Positions 18,347-25,740 of a stretch of DNA of 64,000 bases are shown here, piece after piece. The notes below the pieces were generated by a model. It ran no database searches, had not been told where the DNA came from, and saw nothing but the letters and a program-made list of their open reading frames with translations. A program made the position numbers and the translations under genes. Within the stretch, counting starts at the first letter, position 1, and each line of letters opens with the position of its first letter. Origin of the DNA: Natrinema versiforme (GTDB lineage Archaea; Halobacteriota; Halobacteria; Halobacteriales; Natrialbaceae); assembly GCF_005576615.1 (NCBI RefSeq), contig NZ_CP040330.1:992001-1056000 (forward strand), written 5' to 3'.

Positions 18347-18811
18347 CGGTCGCCCCCGCCGCCGCGAAGCCCTCCGTCGCGGATCACACGCCCGTCAGGA
18401 CCCCACCGTTCGACTGCAGCTCCGGCTCCATCGGCACTGCGTTGGCACGCCGGACGTACTGTCTGATACCCCGAATTGCCGGACTTCGTACTACCGGATC
18501 GCATTTTCCCACCACGGGGTGGAATTCGTGCATAAGGACGCCGGTCGTTTCGGTTAGTGAGTCGAGACAATCGGCTATTACTCGGCGTTTCGTTGCGAAC
18601 AACGAGCGTAAACAGCGGACAGCGGCGCGAAAGGAGGTGGTTTCCGCGCGACCGACGATGGCCGCAACGCTCCATACAACTGGGAGGAAGCGCATTGTTT
18701 CGACCGGCCTCGTCGCCCGACTCGAGGGGCGACTCGAGCGGACGTGTCAACGTCCGTTCCGATAATCTCGGAAACCGAAGTATTGATCCCGGTTTACGAG
18801 AGAGCGAGGGT
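18347..18811. other. Divergent intergenic region, surface protein gene and bioY
   Basis: About 465 bases without a convincing gene. ORFs of up to about 100 codons here show no coding bias or family resemblance. The right end holds the bioY promoter region with an inverted repeat (18772-18795). Confidence 0.55.
18772..18795. promoter_or_regulatory. Inverted repeat at the bioY promoter, candidate biotin operator
   Basis: AAACCG, 12-nt spacer, CGGTTT; perfect 6-bp arms ending 16 nt before the bioY ATG at 18812. The position over the core promoter suits repression. Binding by the HTH-bearing BirA encoded at 10.7 kb is inferred only. Confidence 0.4.
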
Positions 18812-19399
18812 ATGGCAACGGAACGGAACTCGGTCGATCCCGTCGACGATGCCGTCGTCCGGCAGTTCGCTCGGGCGGCGATGCTCGCGGCGCTGATGGG
18901 GGCGTCGGTACTGGTGTCGATCCCGATCCCCCTCTCGCCGGCTCCGATCACGCTGCAGGTGCTGTTCGTCTTCCTCGCCGGGCTCGTCTTGGGTCCGGTC
19001 TGGGGGCCGATCTCGGTCCTGTTATACCTCACGTCGGGTGCCGCCGGCGCACCGGTCTTCGCCGGCATGAACAGCGGGCTCGGCATCCTGATCGGGCAGA
19101 CGGCCGGCTACCTGTGGTCGTACCCGATCGCCGCGGCGCTGATCGGCCTCATCGTCCACCGCGGACCGGCGTTGCGCGATCTGCGGACCGTTCGACTCCC
19201 GGTCCTGATCGGTGCGCTCCTCATGGGGACGATCGTAATCTACGGGATGGGGACTGCCTACATGGCGTGGCTCCTCGAGATGGAGGCATGGGAGGCTATT
19301 GCGGCCGGCGCGCTCCCCTTTATTCCCGGCGAACTCCTCAAGATCGCCGCGGCGGTCGCCATCGTCAGGTCCGGCCGAATCACGCCGGTTCGATCGTGA
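18812..19399 (+). CDS. bioY: Biotin ECF transporter, substrate-binding S component BioY
   Basis: A 195-residue integral membrane protein with about six transmembrane segments. The BioY signature is clear: IPLSPAPITLQVLFVFLAG, then LYLTSGAAGAPVFAG and GYLWSYPIAAALIG. It captures biotin at the membrane and works with the ATPase BioM and transmembrane BioN encoded next. The ATG at 18812 is preferred to much earlier in-frame starts because the hydrophobic family core begins about 20 residues later. It starts a three-gene operon; bioM begins 8 nt after its stop. Confidence 0.95.
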   Translation: MATERNSVDPVDDAVVRQFARAAMLAALMGASVLVSIPIPLSPAPITLQVLFVFLAGLVLGPVWGPISVLLYLTSGAAGAPVFAGMNSGLGILIGQTAGYLWSYPIAAALIGLIVHRGPALRDLRTVRLPVLIGALLMGTIVIYGMGTAYMAWLLEMEAWEAIAAGALPFIPGELLKIAAAVAIVRSGRITPVRS

Positions 19400-19406
19400 C
19401 GACCCG

Positions 19407-20111
19407 ATGATCGAGTTCCAGTCGGTCTCCCACGCGTTCGAGGACATCCCCATCCTCGAGGACGTATCGCTGACGATCGACGACGGCGAGTTCGTCCTGC
19501 TTGCGGGGGCAAACGGCAGCGGGAAGACGACGCTGTTGCGCCACTGCAACGGCCTGTTGACGCCCGACTCCGGCGCGGTCCTCGTCGACGGAACACCCGT
19601 CGCGGACGACCTGATCGCCGCCCGCTCGAACGTCGGGATGGTCTTCCAACACCCCCGCGATCAGTTCGTCTCGGCGACCGTGGGGGCAGACGTCGCCTTC
19701 GGCCCCGAAAACCTCGGGCTAGAACGCGAGGCAATCGACCGCCGCGTCGCGACCGCACTCGAGGCGGTCAACATGGCCGGTCGGGAGGACGACCGGATCG
19801 AGACGCTCTCCGGCGGCGAGCAGTCCCGCGTGGCGATCGCGGGCGCGCTCGCGATGGACCCCGCCCACCTCGTCCTCGACGAACCCTTCACCGGGCTCGA
19901 CGAACCCGCGCGCCGATCGGTACTCGAGCGACTCGAGTCGCTGTCGGCCGACGGCACCGGAATCCTGCTCGCGACCCACGACCTCCGTGACGTCTCCGCG
20001 CTCGCGGACCGCGTCATCGCCATGCGAGACGGGCGCGTCGCCGTTGACGGACCGCTCGAGGACGCGCTGGGGGACCTCGAAGACCTCGCGGTTCGCGTTC
20101 CGGACCGATGA
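19407..20111 (+). CDS. bioM: Biotin ECF transporter ATPase BioM (EcfA type)
   Basis: A 234-residue ABC ATPase that energises biotin uptake. Walker A is GANGSGKTT (about residue 37), the Q loop is VFQHPRDQ, the signature is LSGGEQSRVAIAGAL, and Walker B is HLVLDEPFTGLD, followed by the H loop ATHDLRD. The FQHPRDQ form is typical of ECF ATPases. Start at ATG 19407, 8 nt after bioY, keeps the canonical opening MIEFQSVSHAFED. Its stop overlaps the ATG of a 22-codon ORF that in turn overlaps the bioN start. Confidence 0.95.
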   Translation: MIEFQSVSHAFEDIPILEDVSLTIDDGEFVLLAGANGSGKTTLLRHCNGLLTPDSGAVLVDGTPVADDLIAARSNVGMVFQHPRDQFVSATVGADVAFGPENLGLEREAIDRRVATALEAVNMAGREDDRIETLSGGEQSRVAIAGALAMDPAHLVLDEPFTGLDEPARRSVLERLESLSADGTGILLATHDLRDVSALADRVIAMRDGRVAVDGPLEDALGDLEDLAVRVPDR

Positions 20112-20176
20112 CCGAACGGGACGAATCGCCGCGACCGACGCGATCGACGCGGCCCACGGGAGGGAAGCGATGCTGA
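20108..20176 (+). CDS. 22-codon minicistron linking bioM to bioN (candidate)
   Basis: An ORF reading MTERDESPRPTRSTRPTGGK and two more residues. Its ATG overlaps the bioM stop as ATGA, and its TGA stop (20174-20176) lies just inside the bioN start (ATG 20170). This geometry could let ribosomes re-initiate from bioM into bioN. It may be chance, or mark a shifted bioN start. Confidence 0.3.
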   Translation: MTERDESPRPTRSTRPTGGKRC

Positions 20177-20874
20177 CGTTCGAACCCGACGAAACGGTCG
20201 CCCACCGCCTCGATCCCCGGACCAAACTGGCGGTCCAGATCGGGTTCGCCGCCACCGCGCTGGCACACACGACGCCGCGGGCGCTGCTCGTCCTCTCCGC
20301 GCTGACCGCGATTGCGGTGGCCGCGGCGAACGTCCCGCTTCGCCGCACCCTCGTCGCCTACCGCTTCGCCCTGCTCGTCCTCGCGCTCGCACCCCTGATC
20401 GCGGGGGCCACGTTCGGCCCGCCCTGGATCGATCGATCGGACGCCCTCGCGTCGGGGCTTGCGAGCTACCGGGTCCTACTTATCCTCCTCGTCAGCGCGG
20501 CCTACGTGCGTTCGACGCCGGTTCGAGACTCTCGAGCGGCGATCCAGCGGACGGTTCCCGGAAAGCCGGGCCAGATACTCGGCATCGGCGTCGCGCTCGT
20601 CTTTCGGTTCCTCCCGGTGCTTCGGGGCGACCTCCGGACGATCCGCGAGGCGATGGCCGCTCGGCTGGGAACCGAACGCGGCGCGGTCGACCGCGCCGGG
20701 ACGACCGCTATCCTCGGGCTGACGCGGGCGTTCGACCGAGCGGATCGCCTCTCGCTCGCGCTGCAAGCGCGGTGTTTCGCGTGGAACCCCACGCTCCCGC
20801 CGCTTTCCTTCTCGCGGGCCGACTACCCCGTCCTCGTTCTCGCCGTCGTCCTCGCGCTGTCGACGTTTTACTGA
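20170..20874 (+). CDS. bioN: Biotin ECF transporter transmembrane component BioN (EcfT type)
   Basis: A 234-residue membrane coupling subunit. It opens MLTFEPDETVAHRLDPRTKL as EcfT proteins do, contains about five hydrophobic segments, and carries the coupling-helix motif near the end (SLALQARCF, related to the ARG box contacting the ATPase). With BioY and BioM it forms the ECF biotin importer. No in-frame start lies closer to bioM, so a 58-nt gap remains that is filled by the minicistron. Confidence 0.9.
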   Translation: MLTFEPDETVAHRLDPRTKLAVQIGFAATALAHTTPRALLVLSALTAIAVAAANVPLRRTLVAYRFALLVLALAPLIAGATFGPPWIDRSDALASGLASYRVLLILLVSAAYVRSTPVRDSRAAIQRTVPGKPGQILGIGVALVFRFLPVLRGDLRTIREAMAARLGTERGAVDRAGTTAILGLTRAFDRADRLSLALQARCFAWNPTLPPLSFSRADYPVLVLAVVLALSTFY

Positions 20875-21521
20875 CTGCGGGCGCTCGGTTCCGAACTGCG
20901 TGTGCCGGTCTCGAATCGCTTAAAGCGAATCTCTGTGTAACTCGATCGACTTCTCCGCCGTCGTACTCGAAGCCCCTGTCGTTCCAACTCAGCATAGTAT
21001 CACAGAATTTTCGTTCATCACCATTTGCTATCGCCATATTTGGTTTATCGCCGTTATCGGCAGCTCTCCCGTACTCGCAGACGAGACGGCAAAGCCGGGC
21101 TTACTCCCCAAATCACCCACAGACTAACAGTTGCGCTCGTCGCCGTCCTGTTCGAGTGCCGTCTCACGCGAGACGAAACCGAGACTCGAGCGGTGGCTCT
21201 CGTACCGATCACGATAGCCCACCCCTCATTGCAACGGATCTCGACGAAAGCAGACCGGCTACCGACTCACAGGGCCGGCTACTGAGGTGAACGTCGAAGT
21301 GCCGGTAGGCCGGTGGAGGGAATGGTAAACCACGGTCACAGCCACGTGAAACTGCTCCCTGATTCAAATCTTCCAGGGCTTGCTGTGCCCCTCATGGATG
21401 TTCGTCGCAAGAGGCAAGCCATGAGAATGAGCTTTGAACCTGCGGTTCGGACTGTGTGAAGACGTATTTCTGCAGGAAGTTTAGAGACCCGCAGGTAGAA
21501 GCTTTGAAACTGAGGAGTGAA
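20875..21521. other. Long intergenic region between bioN and tRNA-Thr
   Basis: About 645 bases. The left half shows no coding bias and a short palindrome TCGCTTAAAGCGA (about 20914). The right part (21309-21521), bounded by copies of the tRNA-Thr 3' end, has lower GC and a 45-codon ORF (21322-21459) of no recognised family. No intact mobile-element gene is seen. Confidence 0.6.
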
Positions 21522-21534
21522 GCCGGTGGAGGGA
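21309..21534. repeat. Direct repeat of the tRNA-Thr 3' end (attachment-site-like)
   Basis: GCCGGTGGAGGGA occurs at 21309-21321 and again at 21522-21534, the second being the 3' end of the tRNA-Thr gene. The copies lie 213 nt apart. Integrases that use tRNA 3' ends leave such repeats, so this may be the footprint of an excised or eroded element. The repeat is short enough that chance is possible. Confidence 0.45.
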
Positions 21535-21594
21535 TTTGAACCCTCGACCTAATCCTTACGAAGGATTCGCTCTGCCAGTCTGAGCTACACCGGC
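21522..21594 (-). tRNA. tRNA-Thr(CGT)
   Basis: A complete 73-nt cloverleaf on the minus strand: acceptor GCCGGTG/CACCGGC, D arm GCTC/GAGC, anticodon stem AATCC/GGATT with loop TTCGTAA (anticodon CGT, reads ACG), and T arm GAGGG TTCAAAT CCCTC. There is no intron and CCA is not encoded. Confidence 0.95.
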
Positions 21595-21706
21595 ACGTCG
21601 CTTCGAGTGCGTTTATTCGTAGGGCCGATATTGGCCATAAGGGTTGCGAATCGATCCGGTCGTGTGAGGGCGTTACGCGTCTCGAGAACCGAGCCCTGAG
21701 ACCCGG

Positions 21707-22696
21707 TTATCGCTCGAGTCGCACGTCCAGACAGACGTTCAGTTCGTGCGGGGCGTACGACCGGACCGTGTGGCGGGTTTCGACGGTGACCTCGTAGTCG
21801 GGGTCGGCCGCCGCGCGGATCGCGCGTTCGCCCGGGCCGAAGGGGTCGTCCTCGTGTTGGATATCGTAATAGTGGATCGTACAGTCGTCGCCGGCGAGGG
21901 TAACGGCCGACTCGAGGAAGTCGTCGGCGCTGTGCGGGAGGTTCATCACGATCCGATCAGCCCAGTTCTCGTACTCGGTGGTGACTGTCCGAACGTCGTC
22001 GTTGATAGCGGTCACGCGGTCCTCGACCCCGTTTCGGCGCGCGTTCTCGCGGAGGTAGTCGACGGCCTCGGGGTTGATATCGACGCCGACGCACTCCGCG
22101 CCGCGTTTGGCGAAGGGGACGACGAACGGGCCGACGCCCGCGAACATGTCGAAGGCGTGCTCGTCCGCCGTCACCTGTTCTGCCACGCGGTGGCGCTCAG
22201 TCGCGAGCCGCGGCGAGAAGTACACGTCGGAGAGGTCCAACAGGAACTCACACCCGTACTCGCGGTGGACGACTTCGGTGTTCTCGCCCGCGAGCAGCTC
22301 CCAGTCCCGGACCCGCGTCTCGCCTTTGACCTTCGAGGCCTTGTTCAACACCGTTTCGACGGGGAGATCGGACTCGAGGATGGCGTCGGCGATCGCCCGC
22401 GCACGGTCGGGATCGTCTTCGTCGATGAGCGCGGCTCGCCCGAGTCGCTCGTAGGTGGGCTCGAACGCGAGGAGATCCGCGGGCGTGGTTTGGCTCTCGC
22501 GCTCGGCGACCGTCCGCGGGACGATTTCGGGAGCCTCGAGGACATCACTGACACCGTCGGGATCGGCGATCGGAATGTAGATCCGGCTGTCCTCGACAGC
22601 GATTTCGTACCCGTCGTCGATCAGGTCCGCGTCGGCCAGCGCCGCACGCGTCGCTTCGCCGTGTTCGAGCGCGACGCGGACACACGGAACTTCCAT
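21707..22696 (-). CDS. trm5: tRNA (guanine37-N1)-methyltransferase Trm5
   Basis: A 329-residue archaeal Trm5 that makes m1G37 in tRNAs reading CNN codons and so guards the reading frame. The SAM-binding region is FDMFAGVGPFVVPFAKRGA, followed by GVDINPEAVDYLRENARRNG and the catalytic NLPHSA motif (VMNLPHSADDF). The segment EYGCEFLLDLSDVYFSPRL is the family tRNA-binding region. Length is normal. It lies just downstream of the tRNA-Thr gene on the same strand reading order, which is probably coincidental. Confidence 0.95.
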   Translation of the reverse strand: MEVPCVRVALEHGEATRAALADADLIDDGYEIAVEDSRIYIPIADPDGVSDVLEAPEIVPRTVAERESQTTPADLLAFEPTYERLGRAALIDEDDPDRARAIADAILESDLPVETVLNKASKVKGETRVRDWELLAGENTEVVHREYGCEFLLDLSDVYFSPRLATERHRVAEQVTADEHAFDMFAGVGPFVVPFAKRGAECVGVDINPEAVDYLRENARRNGVEDRVTAINDDVRTVTTEYENWADRIVMNLPHSADDFLESAVTLAGDDCTIHYYDIQHEDDPFGPGERAIRAAADPDYEVTVETRHTVRSYAPHELNVCLDVRLER

Positions 22697-23011
22697 ATCC
22701 GAACTGGCCGGCGGGCCGCCGTAACGCTGACGTTTTCGCGGGGACGCTCGAGGCTACTCACTTCAAATAAATCGATAGTCGCTATATCGAATGTGGATGC
22801 TCAGTGAACTCGCCGACCCGGATGCTCGTGTCGTATCGAGACGGTCGTTCAGCCGCTCGCCGATGAGTCAACCGAAATCGCGGCCATCAGCCGCGACTCC
22901 GATGAGATTGAGACGCGATCTGAATCGGTGCTAGTCTTCCGTACCGTTTAGTACAGAAGATATCAGTAATTAATCAATTTATATTCCATCGGTGCGTTGT
23001 CCGGATGCAGA
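22697..23011. other. Intergenic region with possible coding relic, before the HMA gene
   Basis: About 315 bases. From about 22838 a frame without stops reads IETVVQPLADESTEIAAISR and runs on to a TAG at 22949-22951, with coding-like composition but no start; it may be the C-terminal relic of a lost gene. TTATATT (about 22979-22985) lies about 30 nt before the ATG at 23012 and is a good TATA box. Confidence 0.45.
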
Positions 23012-23215
23012 ATGGACGAATACACGCTCGAGGTTCCCGCAATGACGTGTGAAGGCTGTGAGATAGTGATCACCGGCGCGGTGACGGCGGTGCCCGGAGT
23101 AGGCCGGGTCGAGGCCGACGCCGAGGCTGGTCGGGTAACGATCGACGGGGATCCGTCGGCGGAACCCCGTGTCCGTAACGCGATCGAGGAAGCCGGCTAC
23201 GACGTTCCCGAATAA
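23012..23215 (+). CDS. Heavy-metal-associated (HMA) domain protein, CopZ-like
   Basis: A 67-residue metallochaperone-like protein. It has the ferredoxin-like HMA fold and the metal-binding motif MTCEGCE near residue 11 (family MxCxxC), and ends EEAGYDVPE as is usual. Such proteins carry Cu(I) or similar ions to P-type ATPases or sensors. The acidic surface is normal for a halophile. It starts at ATG 23012, supported by the TATA box, and precedes a DUF2182 membrane protein by 100 nt, so the two may work in the same metal pathway. Confidence 0.9.
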   Translation: MDEYTLEVPAMTCEGCEIVITGAVTAVPGVGRVEADAEAGRVTIDGDPSAEPRVRNAIEEAGYDVPE

Positions 23216-23315
23216 TGCCGTCGCGACTCGTCTGTCGGTCAAGACGGCTGCTTCGTCGTTCCCGCGACGAACTACGGTCGGTGACCCGTTCCGCCCTCGG
23301 GCAGGTGATCACCGG

Positions 23316-24161
23316 ATGAGTGCGTCGCTCCGGTCCGGGATCGAACGGGCGACCGGTCTCGTCTCCGTCGATCTCGATCGAACGACCGCCGTCGTTGCGG
23401 CCATGTTCGCTCTCGATGCGCTCTGGTGGCTGCTGTTGTACGGCGGCCACGTCCCGATGCCGGGAATGGGCTGGCTGATGACGGACGCCGGAATCCCGAT
23501 GGCCGCGCCCGGGGCAATGGAGCGCGCCGCCTTCCACGTCGGGACGCTCAAGGCGGTACTCGGGTACGCCGTCGTGTGGGGCGTGATGATGTGGGCCATG
23601 ATGCAGCCGGCGATGACGCGGTTCACCCGATCGTACGCCGCCGCGTATCAGGGGTCGGCTATCGGCGCGACGCGGGCGCTCGTCGCGTTTCTCGGCGGGT
23701 ACTACGCCGTCTGGATGGCGTCCGCCGTCGTACCGCTCCTGTATGACGGAATCCTTCCGGGCGGGATTTACGGGTTCACCCGTGCACACACCCACGCCGT
23801 CATCGGCGGCGTCCTCGTCCTCACCGGGCTCTACCAGTGCTCGAGTTTCAAACGGTCGTACCTGCGGACGTGCTGTGCGAACGTCCCGGCCCATCTCGAC
23901 GGCGTACTGCGAGCGGTCCGGGAGGGCCTGTATCACGGCATTCGCTGCGTCTGCACCTGCTTCGGCCTCTTCTTCCTGGTGATGATCGTCGTCGGCGAGA
24001 TGAACCTCGTCTGGATGGTCGCGCTGACCGGCGTCGTCACGATCGAGCGTCTCCCGTCGTGGGGCGAGGAGATCGCCGTCGGGACCGGCCTCGTCTCTCT
24101 CGTCGCGGGCGTGATCGTGCTGATAATCCGACCGGCACTCCCGCTCGCTTTCACCCTCTGA
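23316..24161 (+). CDS. DUF2182 multi-pass membrane protein (putative metal-binding)
   Basis: A 281-residue membrane protein with about seven hydrophobic segments. DUF2182 hallmarks are VVWGVMMWAMMQPAMT (Met-rich helix) and YQCSSFKRSYLRTCC, followed by a Cys-rich helix GIRCVCTCFGLFFLV. The Met- and Cys-rich membrane segments suggest metal handling, and the adjacent HMA protein supports this, but no member function is known to me. ATG 23316 is chosen over an earlier in-frame start because it begins right before the family core. Confidence 0.85.
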   Translation: MSASLRSGIERATGLVSVDLDRTTAVVAAMFALDALWWLLLYGGHVPMPGMGWLMTDAGIPMAAPGAMERAAFHVGTLKAVLGYAVVWGVMMWAMMQPAMTRFTRSYAAAYQGSAIGATRALVAFLGGYYAVWMASAVVPLLYDGILPGGIYGFTRAHTHAVIGGVLVLTGLYQCSSFKRSYLRTCCANVPAHLDGVLRAVREGLYHGIRCVCTCFGLFFLVMIVVGEMNLVWMVALTGVVTIERLPSWGEEIAVGTGLVSLVAGVIVLIIRPALPLAFTL

Positions 24162-24279
24162 TGGGCCGTCCGCGGTGCCGTCTCGAGTCGCGGCCCGCTG
24201 CCGTGACTCGGCGAGAACAGTGTCGATCGGAACGCGGCCGTCGAGAGCATTTTCCGTTCGGCACGCGTACTCGCTCGCG

Positions 24280-24798
24280 ATGAGCGTGCGAACGCGGCTC
24301 ACGACCGTCGAGACGGTTTACGAGAGTCGGTCGTGGCTGTTCACGATTCGAGACCAGTACGGCGAACCGGACGAGGTGATCCTCGTTCCCTGCGAAGACA
24401 GTGTTGAGGACGGTTCGACGAGCAGTCGGCCTGCGGCCAACGACACCGGAAGGCGCTCCGCGCCTTCCGAGCCCTCGGTCGCTGACGCTCCCGACGGCGG
24501 CGTTGAGGCCTGGATCAACCGCTGTACCCACGAGTCCCAGCGTCTCGATACGGGCCGGGGCGCGGCGATGCGGGACGGGCAGGTCATCTGCCCGAAACAC
24601 GGCTCGATGTTCGACTCCTGTTCGGGCTACTGCGATAACGGCGAGGCGGCCGACACGACGCTGCCGTCCGTCGATATACGCGTCGACGACGGCGTCGTCT
24701 ACCTGACCGACGACGACGTCACCTTCGCCCACGAGGGCGGGATCGACGAGGGGGACGACGAGGGCGGCCCGTCATCGACCTCGCACATCGGGTTCTGA
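24280..24798 (+). CDS. Rieske [2Fe-2S] ferredoxin-like protein with an inserted palindromic segment
   Basis: A 172-residue protein with a Rieske cluster site: NRCTHESQRLD (Cys-x-His) and VICPKHGSMFD (Cys-x2-His), then SCSGYC. It probably shuttles electrons to an oxygenase or other redox partner not seen nearby. Between the opening strand (EVILVPCEDS) and the cluster (VEAWINRC) sits an extra stretch of about 35 residues rich in Ser, Pro, Arg and Ala, encoded by DNA that includes a 9-bp hairpin at 24447-24469. That looks like an in-frame repeat insertion. It follows the DUF2182 gene by 118 nt. Confidence 0.85.
   Translation: MSVRTRLTTVETVYESRSWLFTIRDQYGEPDEVILVPCEDSVEDGSTSSRPAANDTGRRSAPSEPSVADAPDGGVEAWINRCTHESQRLDTGRGAAMRDGQVICPKHGSMFDSCSGYCDNGEAADTTLPSVDIRVDDGVVYLTDDDVTFAHEGGIDEGDDEGGPSSTSHIGF
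24447..24469. repeat. Palindromic element inside the Rieske gene
   Basis: CGGAAGGCG, loop CTCCG, CGCCTTCCG; a perfect 9-bp stem followed by AGCCCTCGGTCGCTGACGCT, a composition common in haloarchaeal intergenic repeats. It is in frame and adds no stop. Confidence 0.6.
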
Positions 24799-24867
24799 CC
24801 GGGACGCGAGCCCGGCGAAGAGCGCCGTCTCGAAAACGTATTCCGAGCGCTACGACTACGGGCGGCT

Positions 24868-25641
24868 ATGCTCACCTTCATCGGCCTCGGTCTCTACGAC
24901 GAGAGCTCGATCACCGTCGAGGGCCGGGACGCCCTGCAGGCGGCCGACCGCGTTTACGCCGAGTTCTACACCAGCAAACTGATCGGCACGACGGTCGACG
25001 ACCTCGAGGCCGCCCACGATATCGAGATCGAGGTCCGGGACCGCGCGGGCGTCGAACAGGAACCGGACGACATGCTCGCGGCAGCCGAAACCGAGGACGT
25101 CGCCTTCCTGACGGCCGGAGATACGATGATTTCGACGACCCACGTCGACCTGCGGCTGCGCGCTCACGACCGCGGGATCGAGACGCGCGTGATCCACGGC
25201 GTCACCGCCCAGACCGCCACCAGTTCGCTGACAGGCCTACAGAACTACCGGTTCGGCAAAGCGACGACGCTGCCGTTTCCCTACGCCCACGGCGCGGACG
25301 GGCTCCCCGCGAGCGTGACCGAAACGATCGATGACAATCAGGACGACGGACTACATACCGTCGTCTACCTCGACATTAAGGCCGAGCGCGAGGAGTACAT
25401 GACCGCCGACGTCGGTGCGGAACTGATCGCCGAGGAGTACCCCGACCTCGCGGGCGTCGTCGTCGCCCGCGCGGGCAGCCCCGACCCGCTCGTCGAGGCC
25501 GGGACCATGGCCGAACTCGCGGACCGGGAGTTCGGCGATCCGCTGCATCTGCTCGTCGTTCCGGGGGAGTGTCACCTGCTCGAGGCCGACGCGCTGGTCG
25601 AACTGGCCGGTGCGGACCGAGAGAGCCTCCGCATTGCGTGA
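24868..25641 (+). CDS. dph5: Diphthine synthase
   Basis: A 257-residue SAM-dependent methyltransferase that methylates the modified histidine of elongation factor 2 on the way to diphthamide. It opens MLTFIGLGLYDESSITVEGR and has the family landmarks VAFLTAGDTMISTTHVDLRL, VIHGVTAQTATSSLTGLQNY and LLVVPGECHLLEADAL. The length equals that of archaeal and eukaryotic Dph5. It is likely a single-gene transcript. Confidence 0.95.
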   Translation: MLTFIGLGLYDESSITVEGRDALQAADRVYAEFYTSKLIGTTVDDLEAAHDIEIEVRDRAGVEQEPDDMLAAAETEDVAFLTAGDTMISTTHVDLRLRAHDRGIETRVIHGVTAQTATSSLTGLQNYRFGKATTLPFPYAHGADGLPASVTETIDDNQDDGLHTVVYLDIKAEREEYMTADVGAELIAEEYPDLAGVVVARAGSPDPLVEAGTMAELADREFGDPLHLLVVPGECHLLEADALVELAGADRESLRIA

Positions 25642-25740
25642 GACCGTCGCCCCGTCGATCGAATCGCTCGGACTCGAGACGGCATTCCGTTCGAAACCGA
25701 ACGCCGGCAGATTTACGGCCGGGGCGGGAAAGGGTGGCCC

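Noticed and set aside
18384-18695. 103-codon minus-strand ORF upstream of the surface protein gene
   Set aside because: No coding bias, no family, and it lies in the divergent promoter region.
21322-21459. 45-codon ORF between the tRNA-Thr repeats as a gene
   Set aside because: No recognised family, atypical codons for this genome; kept only as part of the possible integration scar.
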